Positions 13,601 to 26,189 are shown, counted from the stretch's first letter. The stretch: 64,000 bases of DNA from Aselliscus stoliczkanus (GCA_033961575.1 CM066730.1:136737523-136801522); one strand, 5' to 3'. The notes: generated from the letters alone by a model not told the origin. Numbers and translations are program-made.

Positions 13601-16600
13601 AATTGAACATAATTCTATTTGTTTAATTTTAGTTTTTAAACATCTCCACACAGCTGCCTCAGAACTTTTATTCTACTCCACAGCAGGTAATCACTATCAA
13701 AAATAAATTGTGACACTATGTTTGTATGCCCTGTATATAGCAAGCTACCTCTAAGGGATGCATTCTTAAAAAGTGTAACCTCTTACAAAATTTAGCTAAC
13801 TCAACTGAAAATCCTTCTAGAATCTGATTACATTGCCAGAAGTTATACAGAAGCAGTTTAAAAAAAAAAAAAAAGAAAACTCTCCAGAAAGTTCTCGGTT
13901 GAGTGCCTACTAATGAACAAAGGTTAACTTTATCTAAAAGGTCAAATGCCTGGTGGCTAAGGTTATGACCTTAACAACTTAAATTGTGACCTTGCCACGT
14001 GCCGGGTATATTGTAGATTCTGATACAGATCATCTGGTAAAGACTGGTCATAAATTAGCTTTACTGTTACACACCCACAAAGAAAACCATTTGCAGCAAC
14101 ACCATAATATCTCCAAGTTGTCATGTGATAAATAAGAAAGACAACTCAGACAGGGACCAAACTAAAGGCATAAAATGATTTTACTCTTTTATACTTTTAA
14201 CGAGATGAAAATTCTCAGGCGTATGGAATCACTCTGATTTCATGATACTTGTTACTGTTTATCAGCCACAAAATTCACACAGTTCTAATGCCACTGGATT
14301 TAGAGAAAAAAAATTGCAATGCAGTTTACGTATTGTATTTTAGCGTCTCAATACGTCTTAAAATAATCACCTCCGCTTTTAAAAACTAATTGATTCTGCA
14401 CTAGCTTCCAGCATTTACATTTGTGTTCTAAGATTTCAACTTCCTTCCAAAAAAGGGGCCTAAGCATAAAGCAATAATTGTTGTACACAATTTTTAGAAG
14501 GAAAAAACAAATCTCACTTTTGTGGCCATCTAGGGAATAAAAGAGGACTTTCTGGAAGAAAAAAAAAATTTAACATTTTAAAGGAAAGAGAGAGAGAAAA
14601 AGAAATAAATTAAAGAAAAAAAAAGTACTTAGGTGAAAAGGCCACAATGGTTTTGGCATGTTTCTTGAAGCACGTTTCAGAGTCTCTGCCTCCTGCCAAT
14701 ACTGGCAAGTTCTCAAAACTTTTAAGGAGGTAAAAACATTGTTTAGTGTTTACAAATCTTCAGTATTATAACAGATGCTTGTCAAATTAGTTGTATGTAA
14801 GTTGACCGATCTACCTCCTATTTGTATTGGCAGCTTCCCTTCCACAAATAACAGGTCTCTAAATCTCTTAAATCAAATCTGAAATATTTTCAGACAAAAG
14901 GACCCTAATATTTTCCTTTGCAATCGTCCTGTTGCACGCACAGAGAAGCAGCCATTTACTGAGCTCCGGTAAAAGCCAATGGCCTAACACTTGGCTGGCA
15001 TTCAGGTCTAACAAGGGATTCTGGGACACATCAGGAAAACCAAACCGAAAGGTAGTCTGATCCATGTTGCTGTCAATAAATCTTTCATAAGCAATAAGGA
15101 TGCTAACTCTCCTAGGCAACTTTCTACATGTCATTTCACCAACATCACCTTTCAGGTTATTGAAACAACCAGCAACTGTTATTAGCTCAAGGATTTGGAG
15201 CAACAGCACAGTAACAATATCAGCAATGAAAAAGAATATATGAAATGGCAATAGCTAGAAAAGTTGCATCTCTCTGAAATCCAAGAGAAACGTTTACGTC
15301 TAAAACTTAGAATGGATGTTGCTCACACCGATAAAAACGTAGTGTGTTTCGTTTTGATTTAACCTTGTGAGGAAGCACAAACCATGATGTGCATCACCTG
15401 TTGGCATCCTCATTTTTCAATTAGAGCATTTATTGTAATTTATAATTTATTGACTTTTCTAAACATTGAAAAGATTTTAAAGAGTGCTCCCTGAAAGCAT
15501 TTATAACACCCATCCTTTTTTTTTTTTTTGCACCATACCTTTTCCCATCAGAATCTCCATTTATATATGAAAATAATTTTTTTTAAATTCTAACTTTGCT
15601 TATTCAATAGACAAAACAAAGTAACAACAATAGGATGAAAAGTGGGTTAAAAATGGGCTACTTTTCCTGATTAAAGGTTATTTGAGAACTCTTGCCTTTT
15701 CATTTTTGCCACCCAGAACTGGCTAAAGCAACAGGCACTTCTTATAATTAAGTATACATTTTTAGAAAGCCAAATATTTGAAACACTTACAGATCACATC
15801 CTAAAATACTAATCTATCCCCTGCCAACAGCATGAAAATGATGATGTGACATACTTGCAAAGTTAATTTCTCCAGTTTCTTATGTAAGGACAGATGGATA
15901 ACAAAAGTTCTCTTTCTAAAACATATATTAAGCAAAATAATAGAGAATAGGATTTCAGTTGACTTCTTTGAAAAAAAAATAGTTCACATTTTTAGAATTA
16001 AAAATGTTTTGCCAAACAGTACAGTGTTGATTTAACAGGTAATATCCTCCCTCTCATTTGTGAAAAAGTACATAATTTTATGAACTCCAAAACAATCTAC
16101 CAGTAGGATTCCACAACCTTCTTTCTTCCACCTGGCTCAAGTAACTGCCATGAAGGTGATCTAGCAAGACCAATATGTACATATAAAAAGTCAACAAGTC
16201 ACGCAAGACCTGAGCTTTCACATAACACAATGAGCCTTCTGTCTAAAACAAGACGAAAGGAACAAAGTAAAAATGCATTATTGTAAGCAATCCTCAATAG
16301 TTTTATCCTGAATGCTACTCAAAATGCTGTAACATGCACAGGTAAAACATGACTTGAAAACAGCCTTGAAACAATAAATAATTTTATGACAAATCAAAGC
16401 AGCTCACTAAATCAATTACCAATTTTTCAATGCATTCATGCACTATACAGGTTGGTTACTTTTAAGGTTAACCTCTCCATCAATTACCTAAAGAGTTGGT
16501 TTGCTTTTTCCGTTAGCTATCTTAGACAACACTAAAAGTCCCTAAATACAAAGCTACTAAGTTTGCGTATTAAAGTAATTCTTTTTTCCTTCATAAATGA

Positions 16601-16865
16601 TCAGCAATTGGACAGTAATCTTACCTCCAACTTCTTTTTAATTAGCAAGGGGTTCAAGAGGCTCCAATAGGTTAAAAACACTCCCAGAAGAAAAGAAACT
16701 AAATGCCTCACTACCAAACTAAATGCTTTTTTAACTAGATCACTTACCAATTAAAATATATTTTTTATTACAAGGTTTTCGATGAGGCTGCTCTCACCCA
16801 TCATCAAAAAAATGCAATTTAAATAAATCGCATAACTGACAACCCCAATACCTTTGATAACACTA

Positions 16866-17642
<777 letters not shown>

Positions 17643-20600
17643 CTAGGGAAATGAATAAAAACAAAAATATGACTAGGCTGAAAACAAAAGGAAACTTTTT
17701 TTTCAGATGGTCACCTGAAAAAAAAAAAATACAGCCTTATTTCACTTGAAATTTGATTCAAGGATTACATTACCAAAATCATACACAGGATCCCTATGGG
17801 AAGTCTGAGAGGGGGGAAAAAAGAAAACCATCACTATCATTTCTCACAATCTCAAAGAAGCAAATTGCTAAAAATTTTGTAAATGTTTTGGTATGTTCAT
17901 CAAAATGTCCCAGGTTCTACGGTCGCGCCTCAGTCCCCAATCCTTTAGCTCGTAAGTGAAGTTCATTGAAATGCTTATAATAATATATAATCTTAACCCT
18001 ATTTCAAGGAAGGCATATCTAATTTTGTTCCAGCCTTGACCTCACTACTTGTAGTACAGCCAGGGCTCAGCCGCCAGATTGGCAAATCCTAAACATTTAG
18101 ATGCCAGTCAATGTTTATGGAAGTCTAGGAGCAAAAATCATCTCTGCGATCAATGAAAATACAAGAGTTTCCCTCTAAAAACATTGCATGTAGACTCTAA
18201 TCTATTTCTTAGTCAGTTTGGTAACACCTTAATTCCTTTTTTAAATGTTACAGTTGCACATACTTTTTTTTAGTCAAAAACTTAGAAAAATGTGGCAGGG
18301 ACCATATAAAAAAGAAGAGCTAAATCTGATATTCATCAGACTAAAATAAAAGATCTATATCCAACACATCATTGTGGATATTATGGGAATGAAACAAAAA
18401 TGGGGGGGAGGAAAAAAACAAAGAAAAGAGTACATGCCAGATAGTAAACAGAATGCGTCATTGTGAGGACAGTGTTGCAACTAAATATATTTAATTTACT
18501 AATATGATTGTGAAATACCTTCAGTAATGATCATCCCTAAGAAACAGAATAATTATTTAATTTTCGAAAATAATATTTCAGGCTTTTTCTCATAGGAAAA
18601 CAGAAGCTGTTATACTCAATGTTTATGAGACTCCACGAAACCCGCATGGTTGCCTCTTAAAATTCAAGTAATTTGAAAATAAAATTGAATTTAAAATATT
18701 TAAATTTGTCTTACTGTTTAATTGAAATTTTTTTCTTTTACTTGACATTTTCTCAGTAAATACAAAAATAAAAATAAAAGAAAAATTAAACAGTAACCTC
18801 CACAAAGCTATCTGAGTACATCTAACTTTTGATTAACCAACCCACACCAATCTTACATAACTTCTCTCCGCTGTACAACCCCCCCCCATAGATAAATTAT
18901 TTACTTTCAGATAAATGACGATAAGAAAACCTAAGAGATATTTGATGACTTTTTTTTAAAGGGAATAAGGCAGACAAATATAAAATGCATTCTTTTTCAG
19001 TTTGTAATATCCATCTAAATATATACTTTGGAGACAAAAGTAACTGCAGGTCCAAAATATTATTACTAATAAAACAATTATTAAGTTTTTAAATGTTCAA
19101 ATGTAAACTTGAGTAGTTAAAATTGGTAAAATATTTTAACAATGAAGTGTGTTGAAATACTGCAATTTATAATCAATCATCTAAACACTACATATAAATG
19201 GCATTTTAAAAGTAAGTATATATTAATATAATATATAATAAATCATTTCTATATTTGACATTTATTTTTTTCCTCTCCGAACAAATTTCAGGCTTTGTAT
19301 TTCAAGTTTAGCTTTGAAAAACTGCTCTTTTTCAATAAAAGAATCCAAAAGAGAAGTCAGCTTTTATAAGATGTAATAAGCATTCTTTAAGTGAAGGGCG
19401 AATAGAGGAAAATACAGGAATTATATTATTCTTTACCAAAAACCATTAGCATTTTTAAATTTCTGATGTTTGAGAATCTTTCTTATTGCCATGCTGCAGA
19501 AGAAAGAAATTGGGGAGGGGGGTGCATTTTACAAGTCACAGTTTATCTAATAAGGTACATGCCAAACCGCAAAGCATTTAAACATTACTAAATTCTGAGC
19601 TCATCCTTGAAATGCTCTAAAATACATAAATTTGGCTTTTGAAACAGTCTTTCACATTGACTGATTTTCTTATATACACAGGACATGCTAGGGACCAAGG
19701 CTGTATGGTATTATGCAAAGAACTCCTGGAGTCAACCTTAACTATTTACAAAGTGAGCTTTCACCAAAAGGAGGATTTCATTTTAAAGCCTCAGTCTCAT
19801 TTTATAATGCAAAGAATATCTTAGCTCCAAACAATTCATACTTATGTTAAAATGTCATCTTATTAAAAAGCTTTATTAATAATAAACATTTTAAATAAAC
19901 ATTTTAATATGGCATTTAAGTGCTCGAAGATACTCCCAATATGCTCCTTAGAGAACTGCGAACTGCATTCATTCGTGTTCAAAAGGATTTTGTTTACCTG
20001 CCAACCAAATGCCCATATATCTCATAAAAATCCTTAAATGAGGCCAACTATGTCAACTAATCATTAAGAATAATCTAAGTCCCTAATTTTGCATCAAAAG
20101 TATTTACAACTTATGACTCCTCAAAGGTTTCAAGAATGTGCCAATAAAAGTGCACAATATTTTCTATATATTTGCTTACATGCACAATTAAAATGCTAGC
20201 TGTCTTTCTCAACTCACTATTAGAAATATTCCAGTACATCAAAATTAAAGAATAACATTAACTTGTAGGACATGTCCAGGCATAGCATATAGTAGTTTAA
20301 AAGAATAACAGTATGTCTTTACAAATCTTGTTGCACATATAGCCATAGCCTATATAATTTTTCAAATTATTCAAGAGAAAACAAAGAATATTTTACAAAT
20401 GTACTCCATGAGAAACTTACAGGCCACCAATAAAAAACCTGAAAACCTGTTTCAAAAGCGTATGACTTTGAATCAGCACCTTAAACGGTGATCTGTTTGT
20501 AAGTAAGCCAAGTTTAAGAACCACTGAATGCTGATATTTCTGGGACTACTCTAACGTTCACCTATAAATTTCTACTATGTTATCATTCTGTGGCCAGGTA

Positions 20601-22549
20601 CACAATTTGGTTACGCTATTCCTAAATGGGTTAAAATAAAGATGTCTGGTATTTTCCTAAGTTTTTAAAAATTGCATACACATATATGGAGTTTATTCTT
20701 TCATTTAGAGTACTTTTATCACTGCTTACGGGACTTTCTTTAATGACCAATAAACTACCTAAGTTTTTCTTTTAAAAACTGGCTCTAAAGCTCCATAAAT
20801 ATTCCAGCAAGTTAAATAAATTGTAAATCAATTTTTAAAAGAAGAACTCATAAAATATATGGCCCTCATTCACTATTTAGGGTACATTTTCTTCACAAAC
20901 TGTTACACTAAGCAAGCGTGTCTCTTAGTGGTGTCTCCAGAAGAAGGCCTAGTGAATGTATCAATCGCACTGCCAAATATGCTTATTAAAAAAAAAAAAC
21001 TTTCTTAATGTGATAATAACTCAAAGACCAAGAAAATACAACTTTGTTAAATACCTGACTATGCCCTGGGCCTGCATGGATACACAGGTATCCTCCTATA
21101 TGTACCATCCCAAAATATAAATTTATCTTAGAGAGCTCACTTGAGAAGATGCTGCTGCATCCTACTATGGCAGTACACTGGTATTATCTACAAGTTCTAT
21201 GTACTGCAAACTTTTGCCAGCCAGAACTTCAGCTAGAATGCTAGAATCTCAGCATTTCCACTGAAGTCGTAACTCATTCAAATTATCTTAACACTTTGCA
21301 ACTTATCCATATGCAATTGTGAACCTTGCCAGAAGTGGTTGGAAAAGTTTCATTCCATACTTCCACAAGTTACTAAAATAGGAACTTCAGAAGTTTGTTA
21401 GGGAAAAATAAAAACTTTTACAATAACTATAAGCAACTGCTATCCATTATTAATGCTAGGCCTAAATCCCAAACAGACCATTTCAACATAAAAGATGCAT
21501 TTAAGAGTCTTCTGAGATCAAATAGCCGGTAATTTTTACTGTTAGATATTGCAATACGACAGGATGTCGTGTGGGAAATAAATCCAGAATCTAGGCAGGA
21601 GAGAAAAAAAACCATTGATACTTTTTAATCCTTCCAGCAAGTATTCCGGTTAAACCGTTATCTCCTGCTCAATGAAGGCAAGAAGTGGTAGCAGGTTTTT
21701 TAAGGGAGTGGTGAATAACCATTTTATATGAAGCCTAAAACTTCTTGTAGGTGATTAATGGTCAGATAGCCATGTACCCAAACAGTAAAAAAAAAGGTTC
21801 ACACTTTTTTTTTTCTTTTTGGACCACAAAGTCATTTTGACTTCAAGCCTTTTAGTCCAAGAAAATAAATAATCTATTCAAAAGGGACCCGATTTGGGGC
21901 CGTGAAGTAGCAATATTTTGCCTGGGGGTGGTGCAGACCAGAGAAGGATGAAACAGGGAGGGCATGGAAAGGAGGGGCGCTGGGGCGAGGGAGACCCCCA
22001 CACGCCGAGGAGTGGAGGCGAAGGGAAAAGTTGCCCCCGTCCTGCGCGCGGAGCGGCCCGCGTCGCACAGCGGCGGTGGCGGCGCAGGGAGGCGGCGGCG
22101 GGGGGGAGCCGCGTCGGGCCCGGGGCCGCCGCTAGGGCTCGCGGCCCGGAGCCCAACTCCGCCCGGCGCTCCCCGGCCCGCGGCGGCCCGCGCGGCCTCC
22201 GCCGCTCGCCGCCCTGCGCAGCGTGGGCTCGTCCCGGCACCGAAACTTTCACTCGGGAAAGCGAGCGGGCGAGCAACGAGGAGGACGCAGGCTCCCCGCG
22301 GCCGGCGCGGGGGACGCGCGTCCCCGCAGCCCCGCTCTGCCGAGAGCCCCCGGGGCCGGCTCGTCGCCGTGCGCCCGCGTCCGAGGGGCGCTGTCCCGGC
22401 CGGGCTGGGAACGCCGGCCCCGCGTCCCTCCCGCGACCGGACCCCAAAGGCTGACAAACAATACGCAGAAGTAAGAGTTTGGGGCGGCAGCTGCGGTGCG
22501 GGCTGCAGGAGCGGGCCGTGGGCGCGGGGACCCGAGCTCCCCCGCACCC

Positions 22550-22571
22550 GGGGTGGGGTGGGGTGGGGGGG
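22550..22571 (+). other. G-quadruplex-type sequence in intron 1
   Basis: Four G-tracts (4, 4, 4 and 7 G) are separated by single T residues, the arrangement known to form very stable parallel quadruplexes. It lies on the NFIA template strand, about 500 bp into intron 1. Confidence 0.7.
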
Positions 22572-22757
22572 TGTCCCGTTGCCCCCAGCGTGCGGGTTGT
22601 GCGGTGGGCCCCCCTCCCCCGGCGCCGCGGAACTACAGCAGCCGGCCTCCGGGCTGCAGAAACGCTGAGTCCAGATTGCAGCGTGTCATGGGCTGCCACC
22701 CGCCGAAACACGTGCGGGGCCGTCCGACCACAGCGGTGTTCCGCAGTCCATCGCCCC

Positions 22758-22850
22758 GATATTAATTAACGCATTAATAAGAGGGCGCCATTAGCCATGT
22801 GCCCACACAAATGGCCGTGCAAAAGGAATGCACCCGCATGGAAACAAAGT
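22758..22850. promoter_or_regulatory. Homeodomain-type AT cluster in early intron 1
   Basis: ATTAATTAAC at 22761-22770 and GCATTAATAA at 22771-22780 sit next to GCGCCATT and AAATGGCC strings (YY1-like core). An AT-rich motif cluster inside a CpG island is unusual and suggests selection. Confidence 0.35.
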
Positions 22851-22887
22851 TACTTTCTTAAAGCTGTATGTCTCCCCTCGCTACACA

Positions 22888-22950
22888 CGAGCACACGCGC
22901 ACACACACACACAGACACACGCGCAGACACAGGCACACACACCAAGACAC
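22888..22950 (+). repeat. Imperfect (CA)n-rich stretch
   Basis: CACACA runs broken by G and C substitutions, in intron 1 just downstream of exon 1. Confidence 0.7.
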
Positions 22951-23050
22951 ATGCCCCGGGCCCAGCCGGCGCGACGGTCCCCGGCACCCCCTGCCCGGCC
23001 CCCCGCCGCTCGGGCCCCCCCACCCCCTCGGCATCCAAACAGCTGCTTAC

Positions 23051-23077
23051 CTGGGTGAGACAGAGCGGAGAATACAT
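23051..23077 (-). CDS. NFIA: NFIA exon 1 coding part (residues 1-9)
   Basis: The minus strand reads ATG followed by codons for MYSPLCLTQ, then a GTAAGC donor (plus-strand GCTTAC at 23045-23050). This nine-residue start is the one known for the main NFIA isoform, and the exon joins exon 2 in phase 0. The ATG has G at -3 and T at +4, a fair but not optimal initiation context. The codon lies inside a CpG island and directly downstream (on the mRNA) of a CT-rich leader. The reading frame stays open upstream for at least 69 codons without an AUG, so the annotated ATG is chosen by family knowledge as well as being the first AUG in that frame. Other NFIA isoforms use different first exons that I could not locate here. 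Confidence 0.93.
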
Positions 23078-23175
23078 AACTGCCCGGCGGTGGGGTGTGC
23101 GTGTGCGTCTGGGTGTGCGGTTTGGAGGTGTGCGTGAGTGCGGGTGAGAGAGGAGAAAGAGGGAGAGGAGGAGGA

Positions 23176-23226
<51 letters not shown>
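23176..23226 (+). repeat. (GA)n microsatellite in the NFIA leader
   Basis: A near-pure GA run interrupted by a few A bases. On the NFIA sense strand it is a CT tract. Read in the NFIA frame it would encode alternating Ser-Leu. Confidence 0.9.
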
Positions 23227-23229
<3 letters not shown>

Positions 23230-23262
23230 GGGGAGAAAAAAAATCAAGCCTGCTTCTTGCGT

Positions 23263-23268
23263 TCACAT
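23263..23268 (-). promoter_or_regulatory. Start-stop uORF (ATGTGA) in NFIA leader
   Basis: ATG is followed immediately by TGA on the mRNA strand, with AA before the ATG. Minimal start-stop elements are known to stall ribosomes on some leaders; that role here is inference. Confidence 0.35.
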
Positions 23269-23300
23269 TTCCAACTCGGCTCAACTGCAGCCAGCCAGCG

Positions 23301-23315
23301 CTATTGCCGCTCCAT
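23301..23315 (-). promoter_or_regulatory. Candidate uORF (MERQ) in NFIA leader
   Basis: A four-codon ORF, ATG to TAG, 224 bases above the main start and closed well before it. Its role depends on the transcription start lying upstream, which the sequence alone does not prove. Confidence 0.35.
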
Positions 23316-23930
23316 GAGCTGAACTTTAACCCCGCCTAGAGTTTCCCTACACTCCACTATACATGTCTACTGTACGCGGGCGTTAAAGGCATAGCGCACC
23401 CTTTCCCGCTCCCGCGCCCGCCCGGCCCGGTGCCCGCGAGCTGCCCGCGCACCCGCCTCCGCCTCCGCTCTGCACCGCACCGCACAGCCGCCGCCCGCTC
23501 GCGCCGCCGCCGCCGGGGGCGCTGGGGGGGGGCGTGGGGGAGGGGGCGGCTGCGGCGCCGCGCGGCCAGCCGGGTCCGAGCCTCCGCGGCCGCTCGCGCT
23601 CGCTGGCTCGCTCCCTCTCCCGCTCGCTGGCTCGCTGGCTCGCTCGTCCCTCTGCACCCCCTCCCGCCCCCCCCCCCGCCCCGTCCCCGCTCAGCGCATT
23701 ACTGGGTAACGCAGTGAGGAGCAGTTACAGTCTGTACTCCCGGGCAGCTATAGGCTGCCACAGGATGTGCTTAAGCAAACAAAACTACTTTTCCTCATCC
23801 CCATCCCCCAATCCCCGCCGCAGACCTTCGCGGACCTCAGAGGAGGACTTGGGCAACTTTGCCAGGTGGCCCGGCACCCCCGAGTTCGCGGTGTGGGCAC
23901 TGGGAGAACCCGAGACAAGGCCCTGGGGCC

Positions 23931-23950
23931 AATTTGCATGTATGCAAATT
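23931..23950. promoter_or_regulatory. Inverted octamer (POU) palindrome upstream of NFIA
   Basis: AATTTGCAT, a GT spacer, then ATGCAAATT: two perfect octamer motifs in inverted orientation with 9-bp arms. It is about 860 bp upstream of the NFIA ATG and adjoins a CCAA string. POU proteins bind octamers and can dimerise on such palindromes; binding here is inferred. Confidence 0.6.
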
Positions 23951-24587
23951 TTTTTTTAATCGGACCTCCTAGGTAACTTTTTTTCCCTTCTGAAATGCGG
24001 TACGGCTCAAAAGCATGATAATCTCTCCAACCAAGCTTTCTGTGGGAATAGATCGTCGGCCGAGGTAATTATGCACAAAAATCCTGCAAACTTCGTGGAG
24101 CTCCAGTCCGCTGGTATTCAGGAGCGGGGGTGGCGGGGAAATTTTTCACACACAGAGAAGATTCACCGGATTTGGGGGGTGGGGGTTGTCTGGAGAAAGG
24201 GAGGCGGAGATTAACGAGCGTGCTCCCTCCCAGGACTGTGAAACTAGTGGGTTTGAACACAGACGCCATAGAAAAAAGTTCTATCACGTTTAGAAACAAC
24301 AGTCGTTTAGCTGTGACATCTTTTTCATTTTAAGAGAAAAAAAAATGTAAAAGGGATGTCCCCTTAGGGAAGGGAGATATTCTGGTCCCTAAAGCGTGCC
24401 CAGAACCTGGACACAGGCTATTATTACCGTCCCTGTGCCTGGGACACCTCTGGAAGGGTGCCTTTTAAGAATCCCCTCTTTTTCCCTCCCCCAGGTAATA
24501 GTTCTTAAAATGGAAAAGAGCTTCCTGCAATTATTTTAGGTTTGCTAAAGTATTGTTTTGGCAGAAAAGGGGGGTGGCTTTTAGGGT

Positions 24588-24602
24588 TTGGCAAGTTGCC
24601 AA
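24588..24602. promoter_or_regulatory. Perfect NFI binding palindrome upstream of NFIA
   Basis: TTGGC, five bases (AAGTT), then GCCAA: an exact match to the dimeric NFI consensus, about 1.5 kb upstream of the NFIA ATG. A TTGGC half-site lies at about 24557. It suggests direct auto- or cross-regulation by NFI proteins. Confidence 0.6.
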
Positions 24603-25799
24603 TAAGCCTGCTTTTCCAGTTTTTTTTTTAACCTCATATTTTCTCTCTAGGCTCTCCTCCCTGCTGGAAAAGGGGGGGGGAGTATACCTCCTTCATCCAA
24701 ACCTCCAAACCCCCATCCCATCTCTTCCTCCTCATCTCCCTCATTCTAGTTTGCAGCCTGCTGCATTTGCGAATCCTCAAAATTCCAAAAGGAAAGACAC
24801 AGGCTGGGGAATCTGCACCTTTGTAGGTGTTACATAGCTTAGACAGCCTCTGAAAAGAGGAAATTACTATAAGAATGCCCACTCTGCAGGTGAGGGTCAG
24901 GTGAGGTGTTAAGGCCACTCTCATTCAGGCTCCCCCTCCTTTTTTTTTAAGTAAACAAAAATACCTCTACTGAGGAAAGCAAAATAAAATCTTCTGAAAT
25001 ATTCTGCATCTGTCTAAAGTTATTGTATGCTTGTTCTCCAGCTACTTTATTGCTAAAATAATTCCTGAATGCTCGAGACCATTTTCATACACCCTGATCT
25101 TAAATATCCTTGGACATCTCTCAGATTATTTAGTAAGGGGTGAGGAGAAATAATGACTTAAACCTTTAATGAAAGAGCCCCAATGTTCCAAATTAAACAA
25201 CGGCTTTTCCTTGGTTCTTCTTGGATTTCAGGAGGGGGAAAATGTCCTAAAAGCTAAGTCGAGTTACAGAGACAACCTTCCTGGCCACAAAAACCTTTGC
25301 TGGGATCTATAACTTCAACGCGCTCCAAGTTTCCTCGATAGAAGTTTCTGGCTGACGGTCCCAACATGTAACTGAGGCACAGGGAGAAGTTATTGTTCAA
25401 GTGTGTGCTCTTGGGAAGCTGTCTTCAAGAGCATTTAAAATCTTTCTTTTGGTGTATTAAAAGATAGACTTCACATCTGCCTCTTTCCAAAACAGCAAAG
25501 ATTCTTACTTTTAATTGAATCTCAAGAAAAAGATTTAACAAAAAAAAAAAAAAAGACTGGCACGTCGCCCTGGTTGAAAAAAAAATGGGGAAAAGTAATT
25601 TAATGCTGATATTTCTACTTTAAAACTTCTTTTGTTGCAGCAGTGGATGTGCCCGCGATTTCCAGCTTTCTGCGGTTAGCAATATTATCTTAAGTAACTT
25701 TTGGCGCCTTTCGTAAGACTTTTGGATATGGGACGATTGTTTGCGCCCTCTAGGCAAGGGCTGGATCCAAGTTCAGCACCAAAGCCCTTCACATCCGCT

Positions 25800-25880
25800 C
25801 CTGCTTTCTCTCCTATCTCCGCCAGCTCCCGCTCCCTCCCCGGCGGGAGGAGGTGGGGGAAGAGGCGGGGGAAACACTAC
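25800..25880. promoter_or_regulatory. GC-box-like patch
   Basis: A short GC-rich patch with GGCGGG and GAGGCGGGGG strings (SP/KLF-type) in otherwise AT-rich upstream sequence. Function is unknown. Confidence 0.3.
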
Positions 25881-26117
25881 AAAGCACAGTTCCAACTACA
25901 GCCTTTGGAAACAGGACTGAGAAAAATACAGTAGAAGAGTTACAGTTACAGAAAGGCTTCTGGTAACTTTCTCTCCAACAGGCATAAATTTAAACACACA
26001 CAAAGAAACAGATGTTCCTCAAAGGGCAGTCTGGGGGTAAAAAACATTTCCAACTCTCTCCCCTCTTCCCAAGTTGCAAAAGTAAATCCTTGTCCAGAGT
26101 TCACAAAGATACTAACA

Positions 26118-26156
26118 GAGGGGAGGGAGGGAGGGAGGGAGGGAGGGAGGGAGGGT

Positions 26157-26187
<31 letters not shown>

Positions 26188-26189
26188 GG
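26118..26189 (+). repeat. (GGGA)n followed by (GA)n microsatellite
   Basis: About eight GGGA units run into GA repeats. A purine-only tract, able in principle to form triplex DNA. Confidence 0.9.

Larger units (their letters stand above)
17643..23050 (-). other. NFIA: NFIA intron 1
   Basis: About 5.4 kb with a GTAAGC donor and a pyrimidine-rich CCCTAG acceptor. The 3' four-fifths (17.65-21.9 kb) is AT-rich single-copy-looking sequence in which I recognise no SINE or L1 and no other gene. The 5' kilobase (about 21955-23050) belongs to the promoter CpG island, so it is likely to carry regulatory sequence. It contains a G-quadruplex-type run at 22550-22571 and a homeodomain-type AT cluster at 22761-22780. 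Confidence 0.85.
23078..23370 (-). other. NFIA: Probable NFIA 5' leader (5'UTR) with CT-rich tract
   Basis: Upstream of the ATG the mRNA strand is strongly pyrimidine-rich, with a CT-repeat tract (plus-strand GA at about 23176-23226), and it lies in the CpG island. The transcription start is not visible, so the right limit is approximate. If transcribed, it contains short upstream ORFs: MYSGV at 23347-23364, MERQ at 23301-23315, and ATG directly followed by TGA at 23263-23268. Confidence 0.55.
21955..23720. promoter_or_regulatory. NFIA: CpG island spanning NFIA exon 1 and start of intron 1
   Basis: GC- and CpG-rich sequence contrasts sharply with the AT-rich flanks. It contains the initiation codon at 23077, and its upstream part (about 23390-23720) is dense in GC-box-like strings. 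Islands of this kind mark promoters of developmental transcription-factor genes. No convincing TATA box for the minus strand was seen, consistent with dispersed initiation. Long ORFs across this block on both strands are by-products of the low stop-codon density and are not annotated. Confidence 0.8.

Noticed and set aside
14868..15251. 127-codon open frame on the minus strand in intron 2
   Set aside because: No recognisable domain, no splice context, AT-rich codon use. A length that can occur by chance in 17 kb of intron.
21852..22711. Long ORFs of 230-277 codons on both strands
   Set aside because: They lie in the CpG island where stop codons are rare. Low-complexity Ala/Arg/Pro products overlap on opposite strands.
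23367..23959. ORFs with Arg/Ala/Ser runs upstream of exon 1
   Set aside because: GC-rich promoter sequence; repetitive composition and no family resemblance.
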